A stretch of DNA of 64,000 bases. Origin: Pseudomonadota bacterium. GTDB taxonomy: Bacteria; Pseudomonadota; Gammaproteobacteria; Burkholderiales; Casimicrobiaceae. A model generated the notes under the pieces. It ran no database searches, was not told the origin of the DNA, and saw only the letters and a list, made by a program, of their open reading frames with translations. Below, piece by piece: positions 9,969-22,980 of the stretch. The DNA is taken from contig JAFEDG010000146.1 in NCBI GenBank assembly GCA_018241745.1, positions 1 to 64,000 on the forward strand. The letters run 5' to 3'. A program made the position numbers and the translations under genes. Position 1 is the stretch's first letter, and each line of letters starts with the position of its first letter.

Positions 9969-11143
9969 GTATAGCCTTCCGGGTTTTCGGTGCGTTTCGG
10001 CGAATACGTTTCCCATTTCTGGCAGCCGGGGCAGCGCCAGTAATATTGCTTGGCACGGAAGCCGCAGTTGTCGCAACGGTACATGCCGAGGCGCTTGATG
10101 TGCGCGCCGACGAGCCCCTTGACCAGTTCCAGGTCGTGCCGGCGGTCGGCGGGTGCGGCGAGCAGCTGCGCCTCGAGCAGCCGCTCGAGTCCGAGCAGCG
10201 TCGGATTGCGCGCGAGCTCGTCCTTGATCAGCGTGGCAGCGGCGTCGGGGCCGTCGTGCTCGAGCACGAGCACGAACAGCGCGTTGAGGATATCCAGCGA
10301 CGGGTATTGCAGCTGCCAGTTGCGCAGCACGCGGATGCCCTGCGCGACGTCGCCGCGCTTGCGATAGGCATCGGCGACGCGGTCGGCGGCCAGCGCGAGG
10401 AACGCGGGATTCTGCGTCTCGATGCGCATCCACGCGGCGATGGCGCCCCCCGTGTCCTCACCGGCGAGCGCCAGGTCGCCGGCGATCAGCGTCGCGCGGA
10501 CGCAGCCGCGGTGCGTCGCCAGTGCCTGGTCGACGTGGCTGCGCGCCGCGTCGTGCTCGCGGCGCACCAGCGCGCCCTGGGCGAGTTCGCAGTGGTACTC
10601 CGCGATCTCCTTGAAGTAAGGCCGCTTGGCCAGCGTCTCCATCCGTTGCGCGACGCCGATCGCCTTCTGCCAGTCCTTCTCCTGCTCGTAGATCGAGTTG
10701 AGCGCGCCCAGCGCCGGCAGCTCGAACGGCGTGCCGTCGAGCTTGGTGAACAGGTTCTCGGCACGGTCCAGGAGCCCCGCGCGCAGGAAGTCCTGCGCGA
10801 GCTCGTAGGTGGCCATGTCGCGCTTGTCGACCGGCAGGTCCGGCCGGTCCAGCAGGTTCTGGTGCATCCGCGTCGCGCGCTCGATCTCGCCCTGCCGCCG
10901 GAACAGGCTGCCCAGCGCGAAGTGCAGGTCGATCGTCTGCGGGTCGACCTTGACGACCTCGATGAACGACTCGATCGCCTTGTCCGGCTGCTCGTTCAGC
11001 AGGAAGTTGAGCCCGCGGAAATAGGACAGCGGCAGCGCGCGCGATTCGCGCAGCAGATGCTTGATGTCGATGCGGGCGGCAATCCAGCCCAGGCCGAAGA
11101 AGATCGCCGGGATCGGCAGCAGCCACCAGAATTCGAAATCCAT
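9965..11143 (-). CDS. lapB: lipopolysaccharide assembly protein LapB
   Basis: The 392-residue protein has one N-terminal membrane anchor ([20 protein letters not shown]), a long row of TPR units, and a C-terminal rubredoxin-like zinc motif CDNCG...CPGC. This is the LapB (YciM) layout: it sits on the cytoplasmic face of the inner membrane and regulates LpxC turnover and LPS synthesis. It directly follows lapA (14-nt gap) and overlaps pyrF by 4 nt. A longer frame to 11353 is rejected because it would cover lapA; the chosen start matches the family. Confidence 0.96.
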   Translation of the reverse strand: MDFEFWWLLPIPAIFFGLGWIAARIDIKHLLRESRALPLSYFRGLNFLLNEQPDKAIESFIEVVKVDPQTIDLHFALGSLFRRQGEIERATRMHQNLLDRPDLPVDKRDMATYELAQDFLRAGLLDRAENLFTKLDGTPFELPALGALNSIYEQEKDWQKAIGVAQRMETLAKRPYFKEIAEYHCELAQGALVRREHDAARSHVDQALATHRGCVRATLIAGDLALAGEDTGGAIAAWMRIETQNPAFLALAADRVADAYRKRGDVAQGIRVLRNWQLQYPSLDILNALFVLVLEHDGPDAAATLIKDELARNPTLLGLERLLEAQLLAAPADRRHDLELVKGLVGAHIKRLGMYRCDNCGFRAKQYYWRCPGCQKWETYSPKRTENPEGYT

Positions 11144-11157
11144 CCTGGAGGCGTCTC

Positions 11158-11460
11158 CTACATCGCGTCGAACGGCGGGACCGGCGCTTCGGCCGTGTCG
11201 CGCGCCGGGCCCTGCGCGGCCTTGTGGTGCTCGCGCTTGAACCGGTTGAACTCGCGGCGCACGCGCGCGGTGCGCAGCGCGCCGGTGGTCATGCCCAGCA
11301 CGACACCCAGCACGAACGCGACGAAGACGACGAGGATCAGCGGCGCCTGCCACTCGGCCAGGCGGAAGAAGCGAAGCGTGACCTGCTCGGCGTTGTCGAT
11401 CGACACGAACAGGATGGCGAGAAACACGACGGCCAGCAGGATGAAGCGTATGACGTTCAT
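11158..11460 (-). CDS. lapA: LapA family protein (DUF1049)
   Basis: A 100-residue protein with two hydrophobic segments (about residues 4-22 and 41-62) and a basic, Arg/Lys-rich cytoplasmic tail, the normal form of LapA (YciS), the partner of LapB in LPS regulation. A good Shine-Dalgarno (GAGGAAG) lies just before the ATG. It is separated from ihfB by 124 nt that hold a compound hairpin. Confidence 0.9.
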   Translation of the reverse strand: MNVIRFILLAVVFLAILFVSIDNAEQVTLRFFRLAEWQAPLILVVFVAFVLGVVLGMTTGALRTARVRREFNRFKREHHKAAQGPARDTAEAPVPPFDAM

Positions 11461-11520
11461 GGCTTCCTCACGCGTCGCAGTGCGATGTGCGCCACGCGTT
11501 GCGCGCGGCGTGACCGATCA

Positions 11521-11582
11521 CCCCGGAATGCCTCGGCGCCGTCGCGCATCGGCGCGACGGTGGGCGGCAACAGACTCCGGGG
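11521..11582 (-). other. compound hairpin between ihfB and lapA
   Basis: On the minus-strand transcript an outer 7-bp stem pairs 11576-11582 with 11521-11527 (CCCCGGA/TCCGGGG). Inside it, a perfect 9-bp stem pairs 11552-11560 with 11539-11547 (CCGTCGCGC/GCGCGACGG) with a 4-nt loop. It starts 2 nt after the ihfB stop codon. There is no T-run, so it looks more like a partial terminator, processing site or mRNA-stability element than a full intrinsic terminator. Confidence 0.55.
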
Positions 11583-11584
11583 CC

Positions 11585-11875
11585 TCAGCCTTCCTCCTTG
11601 AAATCCACGCGTTCGCGCAACTCCTTGCCGGCCTTGAAGTGCGGCACGTGCTTTTCGGGCACCTGCACCTTCTCGCCCGACTTGGGGTTGCGCCCGGTCC
11701 GCGGGGGCCGGTAGTTGAGCCCGAAGCTGCCGAACCCGCGGATCTCGATGCGCTCGCCCTTCGCGAGGCTCTCGGCCATCGCGTCGAGGATCATCTTCAC
11801 CGCAAGCTCGGCATCCTTGGCGACCAATTGGGGGAACTGCGCCGCCAGGCGGTCGATCAGTTCCGACTTGGTCAT
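11585..11875 (-). CDS. ihfB: integration host factor subunit beta
   Basis: A 96-residue DNA-bending protein of the HU/IHF family. The core [21 protein letters not shown] is the beta-arm signature, and [11 protein letters not shown] is the usual IhfB N terminus, so I chose the ATG at 11875 over an in-frame ATG at 11893 that adds six residues. It pairs with IhfA, encoded elsewhere. Placement immediately after rpsA is the conserved proteobacterial arrangement. Confidence 0.96.
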   Translation of the reverse strand: MTKSELIDRLAAQFPQLVAKDAELAVKMILDAMAESLAKGERIEIRGFGSFGLNYRPPRTGRNPKSGEKVQVPEKHVPHFKAGKELRERVDFKEEG

Positions 11876-11903
11876 CGCGGAATCCACGGGCATCGTCCGG
11901 GGG

Positions 11904-13625
11904 TCAGCCGTTGTTCTTGTCGTTGAGCTTGGCCTTCAGCAGCGCGCCCAGGTTGGTCGTGCCGCTGTTGACGCCGGCGTTGTCCGCCTTCATCGACTGC
12001 ATCGCCTCGCTCTCGTCGGCGCTGTCCTTCGCCTTGATGGACAGGTTGATCGAGCGGTTCTTGCGATCGACGTTGATGATCATCGCCGTGACCGGATCGC
12101 CTTCCTTCAGGTGCGTGCGGATGTCCTCGACGCGATCGCGCGAGACCTCCGACGCGCGGAGGTAGCCCTCGACGTCGTTGTCGAACGCGATGACCGCGCC
12201 CTTGGCGTCCAGGCTCTTCACCGTGCCGTTGACGATGCTGCCCTTGTCGTGCATCGCGACGAAGTTGTTGAACGGATCACCCTCGAGCTGCTTGATGCCG
12301 AGCGAGATGCGCTCGCGCTCGACGTCGATCGCCAGCACCACCGCCTCGACTTCCTGGCCCTTCTTGTAGTCCCGCACGGCGGTCTCGCCGGCCGCGTTCC
12401 ACGACAGGTCGGACAGGTGAACGAGGCCGTCGATGTTGCCGGGCAGGCCGACGAACACGCCGAAGTCGGTGATCGACTTGATCGTGCCGCTGACCTTGTC
12501 GCCCTTCTTGTAGTTCATCGCGAACTCGTCCCACGGGTTGGCCATGCACTGCTTCATGCCCAACGAGATCCGGCGCCGCTCTTCGTCGATTTCGAGGATC
12601 ATCACCTCGACCTCGTCGCCCAGCTGCACGACCTTGGTCGGGTGGATGTTCTTGTTGGTCCAGTCCATTTCCGACACGTGCACCAGGCCCTCGATGCCGG
12701 CCTCGATCTCGACGAACGCGCCGTAGTCGGTGATGTTGGTGACCTTGCCGAACAGGCGCGTGCCCGTCGGGTAGCGGCGGCCGAGGCCGACCCACGGGTC
12801 TTCGCCCAGCTGCTTGAGGCCCAGCGAGACGCGGTTCTTCTCCTGGTCGAACTTGAGGACCTTGGCCGTCACTTCGTCGCCCACCGCCAGCACTTCCGAC
12901 GGGTGCTTGACGCGGCGCCACGCGAGGTCGGTGATGTGCAGCAGGCCGTCGATGCCGCCCAGGTCCACGAACGCACCGTAGTCGGTGATGTTCTTGACGA
13001 TGCCCTTGACGACGGCGCCTTCCTGCAGCGTCGACAGCAGCTTCTCGCGCTCCTCGCCCAGGCTCGCCTCGAGCACGGCGCGGCGCGAGACGACCACGTT
13101 GTTGCGCTTGCGGTCGAGCTTGATGACCTTGAACTCGAGCGCGCGGTTCTCGTACGGCGTCGTGTCCTTGACCGGCCGGATGTCGACCAGCGAGCCCGGC
13201 AGGAACGCGCGGATGCCGTTGATCATGACCGTCAGGCCGCCCTTCACCTTGCTGGTGACGAAGCCTTCGACGATCGTGCCCTGCTCCATCGCCTCTTCCA
13301 GGTCGCTCCAGGCCTTGAGACGCTTGGCCTTGTCGCGCGACAGGCGCGTGGTGCCGTAGCCGTCTTCGATCGACTCGATCGCGACGGTGACGAAATCGCC
13401 GGGCTTGACCTCGACGACCCCGTTGTCATTCTTGAATTCCTCGATCGGAATGAAGGATTCCGACTTCAATCCCGCGTTGACGACGACGACGTTGTAGTCG
13501 ACGCGCGTCACTTCCGCGGTGATGAGCTCGCCCTGGCGCATTTCCTGGCGTGCGAGGGATTCCTCGAACAGCGCCGCGAAATTTTCCATCGCCGGGTTGG
13601 ACATTTCGGTGTTCAGCGTAGCCAT
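11904..13625 (-). CDS. rpsA: 30S ribosomal protein S1
   Basis: The 573-residue protein contains six S1 RNA-binding repeats, seen as recurring Gx[11 protein letters not shown] / [10 protein letters not shown] / SLGMKQ motifs. It brings mRNA to the 30S subunit. The ATG at 13625 has an AAAGG sequence about 9 nt upstream and gives a family-like N terminus; an open frame further upstream is non-coding. It follows cmk, from which it is separated by 149 nt that may hold its own promoter, although I see no strong box. Confidence 0.97.
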   Translation of the reverse strand: MATLNTEMSNPAMENFAALFEESLARQEMRQGELITAEVTRVDYNVVVVNAGLKSESFIPIEEFKNDNGVVEVKPGDFVTVAIESIEDGYGTTRLSRDKAKRLKAWSDLEEAMEQGTIVEGFVTSKVKGGLTVMINGIRAFLPGSLVDIRPVKDTTPYENRALEFKVIKLDRKRNNVVVSRRAVLEASLGEEREKLLSTLQEGAVVKGIVKNITDYGAFVDLGGIDGLLHITDLAWRRVKHPSEVLAVGDEVTAKVLKFDQEKNRVSLGLKQLGEDPWVGLGRRYPTGTRLFGKVTNITDYGAFVEIEAGIEGLVHVSEMDWTNKNIHPTKVVQLGDEVEVMILEIDEERRRISLGMKQCMANPWDEFAMNYKKGDKVSGTIKSITDFGVFVGLPGNIDGLVHLSDLSWNAAGETAVRDYKKGQEVEAVVLAIDVERERISLGIKQLEGDPFNNFVAMHDKGSIVNGTVKSLDAKGAVIAFDNDVEGYLRASEVSRDRVEDIRTHLKEGDPVTAMIINVDRKNRSINLSIKAKDSADESEAMQSMKADNAGVNSGTTNLGALLKAKLNDKNNG

Positions 13626-13774
13626 GCTGGGTTGGTGCCTTTCTTTGCTGCCGCCGACGCCGAGAACCCTGTTGTCTCGTCGCGGACGGGTTGGTTGATG
13701 GATCCCGTGCCACCGGCTGGCTTGAGTTGACCGGTGATGCGAGCGCCTTGCTGCCGCTGCCTGCCGCGCCGTGC

Positions 13775-14455
13775 TCAGCTTGGCGACCGCGTTGCGGTTG
13801 CGCCCCGCCACGCCGCGAGCACCTCGGCGATCGACTGGCCGGCCGCCTGCGCCGTCGTGTCGATCAGGAGTGCGCCCGGCGCAGGCCGAAGCGGTGCTTC
13901 CGCGCGGTTCGCATCGCGTTCGTCGCGTTCGCGAAGTTCGCGCAAAAGACTGTCGATGGTAACAGAGATTCCTTTTGCGATCAACTGTTTATGTCGCCGG
14001 GCCGCCCTTTCCTCGGCACTCGCGGTCACGAAGACCTTGAGCGGCGCATCCGGGAATACGACGGTGCCCATGTCCCGCCCGTCCGCCACCAGCCCGGGCG
14101 CCCTGCGGAACTCCCGCTGGCGCTCGAACAGTGCCTGGCGGACGCCGGGGAACACGGCTACGCGGGAGGCGGCAGCGCCGACGTCCGGGTCGCGCAGCCG
14201 GGCGGCAACGTCCCGGCCGCCCAACAGGATGGCGTCACCCGCGAATTCGGCATCGAGCGTGGCGGCAACCGCCGCCAGCGCCGGCGCGGCGTCCACCGCC
14301 ACGCCGCGTTCCAACGCGGCCAGCGCGACGAGCCGGTATAGCGCGCCGCTGTCCAGTAGATGCCAGCCCAGCGCCGCCGCAACGCCGGCCGCGATCGTCC
14401 CCTTGCCCGACGCGGCCGGGCCGTCGACGGTGATGACCGGGACGGTGGACGCCAT
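13775..14455 (-). CDS. cmk: cytidylate kinase
   Basis: A 226-residue nucleoside monophosphate kinase with the P-loop [10 protein letters not shown] (residues 11-20) and the substrate-binding region [12 protein letters not shown]. It phosphorylates CMP and dCMP. The ATG at 14455 shares its A with the aroA TGA stop (TGATG), so translation is coupled. The cmk-rpsA order is conserved in proteobacteria. Confidence 0.96.
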   Translation of the reverse strand: MASTVPVITVDGPAASGKGTIAAGVAAALGWHLLDSGALYRLVALAALERGVAVDAAPALAAVAATLDAEFAGDAILLGGRDVAARLRDPDVGAAASRVAVFPGVRQALFERQREFRRAPGLVADGRDMGTVVFPDAPLKVFVTASAEERAARRHKQLIAKGISVTIDSLLRELRERDERDANRAEAPLRPAPGALLIDTTAQAAGQSIAEVLAAWRGATATRSPS

Positions 14456-15771
14456 CAGCGGACCAGCGCCGCCAGCGCGTCGAAGTAGCCGGGAAACGTC
14501 TTGCTGACGCAGCCCGGGTCGTTGATCGTGACGCCGGCGCCGCCAAACGCCGCGAGCGAGAAGCACATCGCCATCCGGTGGTCGTCGTACGTGTCGATGG
14601 CCGCCGCGCGGAAGCGGGACAGCGGCGCGACGCGCAGCCAGTCGGGCCCCTCGGCGACGTCGGCGCCGAGCTTGCGCAACTCCGTCGCCATCGCGGCGAT
14701 CCGGTCGGTTTCCTTGACCCGCCAGCTGCCGATGCCGGTGAGTGTCGTCGGCTCGCGCGCGAACAATGCCGTCATCGCGAGCGTCATCGCGGCGTCCGGA
14801 ATGGTCGTGCAGTCCAGCGTGCCGCCCGCCAGCGGCGCGGTTCCGCGGCGTGCCTCGAGGCTGTCGTCGGCGTACCGGATGTCGGCGCCCAGCCGTGCGA
14901 GCACGTCCGCGAACGCGACATCGCCCTGAATCGCGTTCCGGCCGACGCCGTCCACGCGGACCGGCCCGCCGCCGAGCACGCCCGCGGCCAGGAAATAGGA
15001 CGCGGACGACGCATCGCCCTCGACGGCAAGGGTGCCCGGTGAGCGATAGCCGGCGCCCGCCGGAACGACGAACGTGTCCGGATCCGGCGCGGCGACGTCG
15101 ACGCCGAAGCGCGCCATCAGCCGCAGCGTGATGTCGACGTAGGGACGCGAGATCAGCGGCGTCACGAGGCGCAGCGTCGTCGCGTCGTGGGCCGCGCCGC
15201 GCGCGAGCGGCAATGCCATCAGCAGCGCGGACAGGAACTGGCTCGAGACGTCGCCACGCACCGCGAGCGTCTCGCCGGCGTGGGCGCCGCCCGCGTCGAT
15301 CGCGAGTGGCGGATAGCCCGGCTGACCGAGGTAGCGAACGCCGGCGCCCGCGGCGCGCAGGGCGTCGACCAGGTCGCCGATCGGACGCTCGCGCATCCGC
15401 GCGACCCCGTCCAGCGTGTAGTCGCCGCCTTGCACGGCGAGCATGGCCGTCAGCGGGCGCATCGCGGTGCCGGCATTGCCAAGCGACAGCGCGGCACGGC
15501 CCACGGGGAACGGCCCGGCGGCGCCATCCACGGTGATCGTCGGGCCACGCCCCGGCGCCCCCGGCGCACGACGAAGCGCAATCCCGAGCGCGACGAGCGC
15601 CTCCTGCATCCGGGCCGTGTCGTCCGCCTCCAGTACGTCGGTCAGCGTCGTCGAGCCGCGCGCCACCGCGGCGAGCAGCAGGCACCGATTCGAGATGCTC
15701 TTGGAGCCCGGCAGGCGGACCGCGCCCGCCGCGTGCGCGACCGGCGCGAGCGTCAGCGACGGCGTCGTCAC
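14455..15771 (-). CDS. aroA: 3-phosphoshikimate 1-carboxyvinyltransferase (EPSP synthase)
   Basis: The 438-residue enzyme joins shikimate-3-phosphate and PEP. Visible motifs are [10 protein letters not shown] near the N terminus, GNAGTAMRP (PEP site), RVKETDRI and [11 protein letters not shown] chose the GTG at 15771: it overlaps the tyrA stop as GTGA and has a strong GGGAAGGG ribosome-binding site just upstream. An in-frame ATG 10 codons earlier lies inside tyrA and lacks one. The GNAGT motif has the normal Gly-Thr, so nothing suggests the classic glyphosate-insensitive substitutions. Confidence 0.96.
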   Translation of the reverse strand: MTTPSLTLAPVAHAAGAVRLPGSKSISNRCLLLAAVARGSTTLTDVLEADDTARMQEALVALGIALRRAPGAPGRGPTITVDGAAGPFPVGRAALSLGNAGTAMRPLTAMLAVQGGDYTLDGVARMRERPIGDLVDALRAAGAGVRYLGQPGYPPLAIDAGGAHAGETLAVRGDVSSQFLSALLMALPLARGAAHDATTLRLVTPLISRPYVDITLRLMARFGVDVAAPDPDTFVVPAGAGYRSPGTLAVEGDASSASYFLAAGVLGGGPVRVDGVGRNAIQGDVAFADVLARLGADIRYADDSLEARRGTAPLAGGTLDCTTIPDAAMTLAMTALFAREPTTLTGIGSWRVKETDRIAAMATELRKLGADVAEGPDWLRVAPLSRFRAAAIDTYDDHRMAMCFSLAAFGGAGVTINDPGCVSKTFPGYFDALAALVR

Positions 15772-16712
15772 GGGCCCTTCCCGGACATCGTGGCTTCCCA
15801 TTCGCGGCGCGCGTCGCGCGAGCGTGCGAACAGCGCTTCCAGCGCAGCCGCATCGCCGGCGTCGATGAGCCGCGCCACGCCGTCCAGCGCGTCGCGGAAC
15901 GCTGCGATCTCGGCGAGCAGCGCGTGCCGGTTGGCAAGCGTGATGTCGCGCCAGACTTCGGGCGAGCTGCCGCCCAGCCGCGTGAAATCGCGAAAACCGC
16001 TGCCCGCATACGCGAGGAAGGACGCCGCATCCCGGCGGCCCGCGAGCTCGGCCAGGTACGCGTGCGCGATCACGTGCGGCAGGTGCGACACGGCGGCGAG
16101 GATGCGATCGTGCAGCGCCGGGTCGAGTGTCGAGACCCGCGCGCCGCACGCGCGCCACACCGCCTCGATGCGCGCGACGGCATCCGGGGCGTTCTCGGCC
16201 AGCGGCGTCACGATGACCGTCCGCCCGCGATACAGGGTCGCGTCGGCGGCACTCGCGCCCGAATGATGGCTGCCGGCGATCGGGTGCGCCGGCACGACGC
16301 GCGCCAGCATGCCGCCGAGCTCGCTCCGCGCCGTCGCCACGACGTCGCTCTTCGTGCTGCCCGCGTCGGTGACGAGCGTGCCCTGTCCGGCGTGGGCCGC
16401 GATCACGCGGAAGAGGCTCGTGTATTGCGCGACGGGCGCCGCGACCAGCACGACGTCGGCGTCCGCGAGCTCGGTGCCCCAGGGTTCGTCCAGTGTGCGC
16501 ACGCGATCGACGATCCGGCGCGCGAGCGCGTCGTCCAGGTTGGCGCGCGAGCGCCCGACACCGACGATCTCACGCACGGTAACCGCCGCATTCGCGCGCA
16601 ACGCCAGCGCGCACGAACCGCCGATGAGGCCGACACCGACGACGACCAGCTTGCCGATCGCGAGCGGTGCCGCGCCGGCGGCAGGACCCGCAGGTGGCGC
16701 GGGCGCGGCCAT
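15768..16712 (-). CDS. tyrA: prephenate dehydrogenase
   Basis: A 314-residue enzyme with an N-terminal NAD-binding motif [11 protein letters not shown] and the catalytic region of the family ([25 protein letters not shown]). It converts prephenate to 4-hydroxyphenylpyruvate for tyrosine. The Ala/Pro-rich first 20 residues are a lineage extension. It begins 2 nt after the hisC stop and overlaps aroA by 4 nt. Confidence 0.94.
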   Translation of the reverse strand: MAAPAPPAGPAAGAAPLAIGKLVVVGVGLIGGSCALALRANAAVTVREIVGVGRSRANLDDALARRIVDRVRTLDEPWGTELADADVVLVAAPVAQYTSLFRVIAAHAGQGTLVTDAGSTKSDVVATARSELGGMLARVVPAHPIAGSHHSGASAADATLYRGRTVIVTPLAENAPDAVARIEAVWRACGARVSTLDPALHDRILAAVSHLPHVIAHAYLAELAGRRDAASFLAYAGSGFRDFTRLGGSSPEVWRDITLANRHALLAEIAAFRDALDGVARLIDAGDAAALEALFARSRDARREWEATMSGKGP

Positions 16713-16714
16713 CG

Positions 16715-17845
16715 TCACGCCACCGGGACGGCGGCGCGCGCCTCGGCCAGCGCTTCGGGCAGCGCGTCCAGCAGCCGCGCGTTCTCCGACGGCAGCCCCA
16801 CCGTCACCCGCAGCCACGCCGGCAGCCCGTAGTTGCCGACGGGCCGCACGATGACACCGGCGCGCAGCAGGCGGTCGAACACCTTCGCGCCATTGCCGAC
16901 TTCGACCAGCACGAAATTCGCGTGCGACGGCAGGTGGCGCAAGCCCAGCGCGTCGAACCCGGCGACGAGTTGCGCGAGGCCGGCGCGGTTGAGCGCGCGG
17001 CTCTCGTCGACATAGGTGTCGTCCGCCAGCGCGGCGACGGCCGCGGCCTGCGCGAACGCATTGACGTTGAACGGCTGCCGGACGCGGTTGAGCAATCCCG
17101 CCACCGCCGGGTCCATGACGCCGTAGCCGATGCGCAGTCCCGCGAGCCCATAGGCCTTGGAGAACGTGCGCGACACGATCAGGTTGGGGTGTCGCGCGAT
17201 CCAGCGCGTCGCATGCGCGTTCTGGCCGGGCTCGAGGTATTCGTTGTAAGCCTCGTCCAGCACGACGGCGACGGAGGCGGGTACGGCGCGCAGGAAGCGC
17301 TCGACGGCGTCGGGCGGCAGCCACGTCCCGGTGGGGTTGTTCGGATTGGCGACGAACACGATCCGCGTGTCGGGCGTGACGGCGGCAGCCATCGCGTCGA
17401 GGTCGTGGCCGAAGTCGCGCGCCGGAACCTCGATGCCGCGCGCGCCGCGCGCCTGCGTCGCCAGCGGATACACGGCGAACGCGTGCTGCGCATAGACCGC
17501 GCTGTCGCCCGGACGCAGGAACGCCTGTGCGGCGAGTTCCAGGATGTCGTTGGACCCGTTGCCGAGCACGATGTGCTCGGGCGACACCGCGAAGCGCGCG
17601 GACAGCGCCGCCTTCAACGCGAAGCCGTTGCCGTCCGGATAGCGCGGAAGTTCCGTGGCGGCCGCGGTAAGCGCGGCCAGCACACGCGGACCCGGCCCGC
17701 GCGGATTCTCGTTCGACGCGAGCTTCACGATGTGCGCGGCGTCGAGGCCCAGCTCGCGCGCCAGCTCCTCCACCGGCTTGCCGGGGACATAGGGCGCGAT
17801 GCTGCGGATGTACTCGGGCGCGAGCGCGGCGGCGGTCGTGATCAT
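16715..17845 (-). CDS. hisC: histidinol-phosphate aminotransferase
   Basis: A 376-residue class I/II aminotransferase. The PLP lysine is in SRTFSKAYGLAG; the substrate and cofactor motifs SNENPRGPG, NPNNPTGT and DEAYNEY are all present. In this aromatic cluster the HisC homologue often also acts on aromatic 2-oxo acids. The ATG overlaps the pheA stop as ATGA. Because such operons often carry a second hisC paralogue, a separate copy in the his operon is likely. Confidence 0.93.
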   Translation of the reverse strand: MITTAAALAPEYIRSIAPYVPGKPVEELARELGLDAAHIVKLASNENPRGPGPRVLAALTAAATELPRYPDGNGFALKAALSARFAVSPEHIVLGNGSNDILELAAQAFLRPGDSAVYAQHAFAVYPLATQARGARGIEVPARDFGHDLDAMAAAVTPDTRIVFVANPNNPTGTWLPPDAVERFLRAVPASVAVVLDEAYNEYLEPGQNAHATRWIARHPNLIVSRTFSKAYGLAGLRIGYGVMDPAVAGLLNRVRQPFNVNAFAQAAAVAALADDTYVDESRALNRAGLAQLVAGFDALGLRHLPSHANFVLVEVGNGAKVFDRLLRAGVIVRPVGNYGLPAWLRVTVGLPSENARLLDALPEALAEARAAVPVA

Positions 17846-18909
17846 GGGGCGGGATAGGATCCGAGGAGCTTGACGAAAGGCGCGAGTCCGGCGAGCTGCG
17901 CGAGCGCGCGGACGAGCGCGGGATCGCTCGCATGGCCCTCGACGTCGACGAAGAACACGTATTCCCAGATGACATGCCGCGCGGGTCGCGACTCGACGCG
18001 GCACATCGACACGCCGTTGTCCGCGAACGGGGCGAGCAGCGATACGAGCGCGCCGGGCCGGTTGGGGCAGCCCATCACGATGGACGTCTGGTCGCGTCCC
18101 GATGGGCCGACGTCCTGCCGCCCCAGCGCCCAGAAGCGCGTCGTGTTGTTGGGGTCGTCCTCGATCGCGCGGGCGAGCGTGCCGAGCGCGTAGATCGCGC
18201 CGGCGTTCTCGCCGGCGATCGCCGCGGCGCCGGGCTCCGCGGCCGCGAGCCGCGCGGCTTCGGCGTTGCTCGCCACCGGCACGCGCGGCACCGTCGGCAG
18301 GTGCTGCGCGAGCCACTGCGCGCACTGCGCGAGCGACTGCGCGTGCGAGTAGACGCGCCGGACGTCCGCGAGCGCCGTCGCGTTCGTCAGCAGGTTCTGG
18401 TGCACTGGCAGCCGCGTTTCGCCGCAGATCTTGAGCGGCGTCACCGCGATCAGGTCCAGCGTGCGGCCCACCGTCCCTTCGGTGGAGTTCTCGACCGGCA
18501 CGATCGCGTAGTCGGCCTGGCCGCTCTCGGCGACCCGGAACGCCTCGTCGATCGTCGCGCACGGCAGCGCATCGACGAACTCGCCGAAATGGCGGTGCAC
18601 GGCCGCGTGGCTGAACGTACCCGCGGGGCCGAGGTAGGCAATCGTCAGGCGCCGCTCGAGCGCGAGGCACGCGGACATGATCTGGCGGAACACGCCCTGC
18701 ACGGACTCATCGGGCAGCGGCCCGGGATTGGTCGCCGCGACCCGGGCAAGCACCTGCGCTTCGCGCTCGGGCCGGTAGGCCGCCACGCCGCCCTTCAGCT
18801 CGCCGATCGCCTTGGCGTGCGCGGCGCGCGCGGACAGCCGCGCGAGGATCTCGTCGTCGAGGGCGTCGATGGCGGCGCGGTGCGCCGCGAGGTCGTCGTC
18901 TTGGGTCAT
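17842..18909 (-). CDS. pheA: bifunctional chorismate mutase / prephenate dehydratase (P-protein)
   Basis: The 355-residue protein has an N-terminal AroQ chorismate mutase (about 1-85), prephenate dehydratase (about 90-270, with ENSTEGTVGRT), and a C-terminal ACT domain with the phenylalanine-binding ESRP motif (VESRPARHVIWEY). It makes phenylpyruvate and is expected to be feedback-inhibited by Phe. The ATG at 18909 fits the family start. It lies between serC and hisC. Confidence 0.96.
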   Translation of the reverse strand: MTQDDDLAAHRAAIDALDDEILARLSARAAHAKAIGELKGGVAAYRPEREAQVLARVAATNPGPLPDESVQGVFRQIMSACLALERRLTIAYLGPAGTFSHAAVHRHFGEFVDALPCATIDEAFRVAESGQADYAIVPVENSTEGTVGRTLDLIAVTPLKICGETRLPVHQNLLTNATALADVRRVYSHAQSLAQCAQWLAQHLPTVPRVPVASNAEAARLAAAEPGAAAIAGENAGAIYALGTLARAIEDDPNNTTRFWALGRQDVGPSGRDQTSIVMGCPNRPGALVSLLAPFADNGVSMCRVESRPARHVIWEYVFFVDVEGHASDPALVRALAQLAGLAPFVKLLGSYPAP

Positions 18910-18940
18910 GGTGGACAGCGTCCGCGGGCGTGAAGCCCGG

Positions 18941-20062
18941 TCAGCCGTGCGTGGTCTCGAACTCGCGCATCCAGCCAACAAGCGCCTCGACGCCCGCACG
19001 CGGCATCGCATTGTAGATCGACGCGCGCATGCCGCCGACGACGCGGTGTCCCTTGAGCTGGGCGAGGCCGCGCGCCTTGGCGCCTTCGAGGAACAGCGTG
19101 TCGAGGTCGGGCGTCGGCGCGAAGAACGGCACGTTCATCCGCGAGCGGTCCTCCGCGCGGACCGGGTTGCGCCAGAAGCCGGTGCGGTCGATCTCGCCGT
19201 ACAGCAGCGCGGCCTTGTCGATGTTCGCGCGCTCGATCGCCGCCACGCCGCCCTGCGCCTGCAGCCACTCGAACACGAGGCCCGCGACGTAGATCGCAAA
19301 CGTCGGCGGCGTGTTGATCATCGAGTTGTTGGCCGCCTGCACCGTATAGTTGAACGGGCTCGGGCATTCGGCGCGTGCACGGCCCAGCAGGTCCTCGTGG
19401 ACGACCACCAGCGTAAGGCCGGCGGGGCCGATGTTCTTCTGCGCCCCGGCATAGACGACGCCGTACGCTTCCACGTCCAGCGGCCGCGACAGGATGTGCG
19501 ACGACGCGTCGGCGACGATGGGCCGGTCCACCGCGTGCGGCGTCCACGGATACTCGACGCCGCCGATCGTCTCGTTCGTGCAGACGTGCACGTAGGCGCC
19601 GTCGGGCGAGAGCTGCCACTCAGACTGCGCCGGAACGCGGTCGAAGCCGGTCGCCTCCGCCGACGCGGCGACGTGGACGTCGCAATAGCGGCGCGCCTCG
19701 GCGATCGAGCGCGTCGACCAGTGGCCGGTGTTCACGTAGTCGGCACGGCGCCTGGCGCCGAGCAGGTTGAGCGGGACGATCGCGTTCTCGCCGATGCCGC
19801 CGCCCTGCAGGAACAGCACCTTGTAATGCGCGGGAATCCCGAGCAGCGCGCGGAAGTCGGCCTCCGCCTTCGCCTGGATCGCCATGAAGTCGGTGCCGCG
19901 ATGGCTCATCTCCATCACGGACATGCCGCTGCCGCGCCAGTCCAGCAGCTCGCCCTGGACACGTTGCAGCACCGGCTCCGGGATCGCCGCCGGTCCCGCG
20001 CTGAAGTTGAAGACGCGGTGGACGCTGCCGGCGGCCGGCGGCGCGAGCGCCGAATCAGTCAT
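18941..20062 (-). CDS. serC: 3-phosphoserine aminotransferase
   Basis: A 373-residue PLP enzyme for serine and pyridoxine synthesis. The N-terminal motif [15 protein letters not shown], the PLP lysine in [10 protein letters not shown], and the end segment [12 protein letters not shown] are all typical. It starts 5 nt after the gyrA stop, so it is coupled to gyrA. Confidence 0.96.
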   Translation of the reverse strand: MTDSALAPPAAGSVHRVFNFSAGPAAIPEPVLQRVQGELLDWRGSGMSVMEMSHRGTDFMAIQAKAEADFRALLGIPAHYKVLFLQGGGIGENAIVPLNLLGARRRADYVNTGHWSTRSIAEARRYCDVHVAASAEATGFDRVPAQSEWQLSPDGAYVHVCTNETIGGVEYPWTPHAVDRPIVADASSHILSRPLDVEAYGVVYAGAQKNIGPAGLTLVVVHEDLLGRARAECPSPFNYTVQAANNSMINTPPTFAIYVAGLVFEWLQAQGGVAAIERANIDKAALLYGEIDRTGFWRNPVRAEDRSRMNVPFFAPTPDLDTLFLEGAKARGLAQLKGHRVVGGMRASIYNAMPRAGVEALVGWMREFETTHG

Positions 20063-20067
20063 GGCGT

Positions 20068-22644
<2,577 letters not shown>

Positions 22645-22980
22645 CGGTAGTGGGGGCGGGAAACAGCGCGGGAAAGCGCCAAAAGTGACAATCTCGGGAC
22701 ACGGAAGCGGTCCGCTGCCCGCCGCCCGGCCGGGGCGGCAACGCGCGCGGGAAAACCGCAAATCGGCAACCTGTCCAAGAACCGGAATCGTGCTGGAGGT
22801 CCTTGAATATGCGGAATTTTAGCACGGCGTTGTAACGCCGCGACAGTCGCCCGCGCGATCACGTTTTCGGGGCGTCCGGCTTTTGCTTTGGCCGGAAGCT
22901 GCGTGCTATAGTCGTTGTGAACGCAAAGTTTTCTGTTCGCACAAGACTTTCCTAAAAACCTACACCAAAGGGGTGAAACA
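22645..22980. other. divergent gyrA/ompA control region
   Basis: This 336-bp gap has no credible gene. It holds the ompA promoter (22883-22912), a 16-bp near-perfect palindrome at 22825-22840 (CGGCGTT-GT-AACGCCG), and on the minus strand a TAAAAT -10-like box (22821-22816) that could serve gyrA, though I see no good -35 at the right distance. The 22680-22800 part has no recognisable signal. Confidence 0.6.
22883..22912 (+). promoter_or_regulatory. sigma-70 promoter of ompA
   Basis: TTGCTT (22883-22888), an 18-nt spacer and TATAGT (22907-22912). The implied leader is about 60 nt, ending in a strong ribosome-binding site AAAGGGGTG (22967-22975) six bases before the ATG, as expected for an abundant porin-like protein. 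Confidence 0.7.

Noticed and set aside
11144..11353. Longer LapB start
   Set aside because: It would overlap most of lapA, which has a good ribosome-binding site and clear family features.
13711..13736. CACCGG/CCGGTG inverted repeat between cmk and rpsA
   Set aside because: Only 6 bp with a 14-nt loop, expected often by chance at this GC content.
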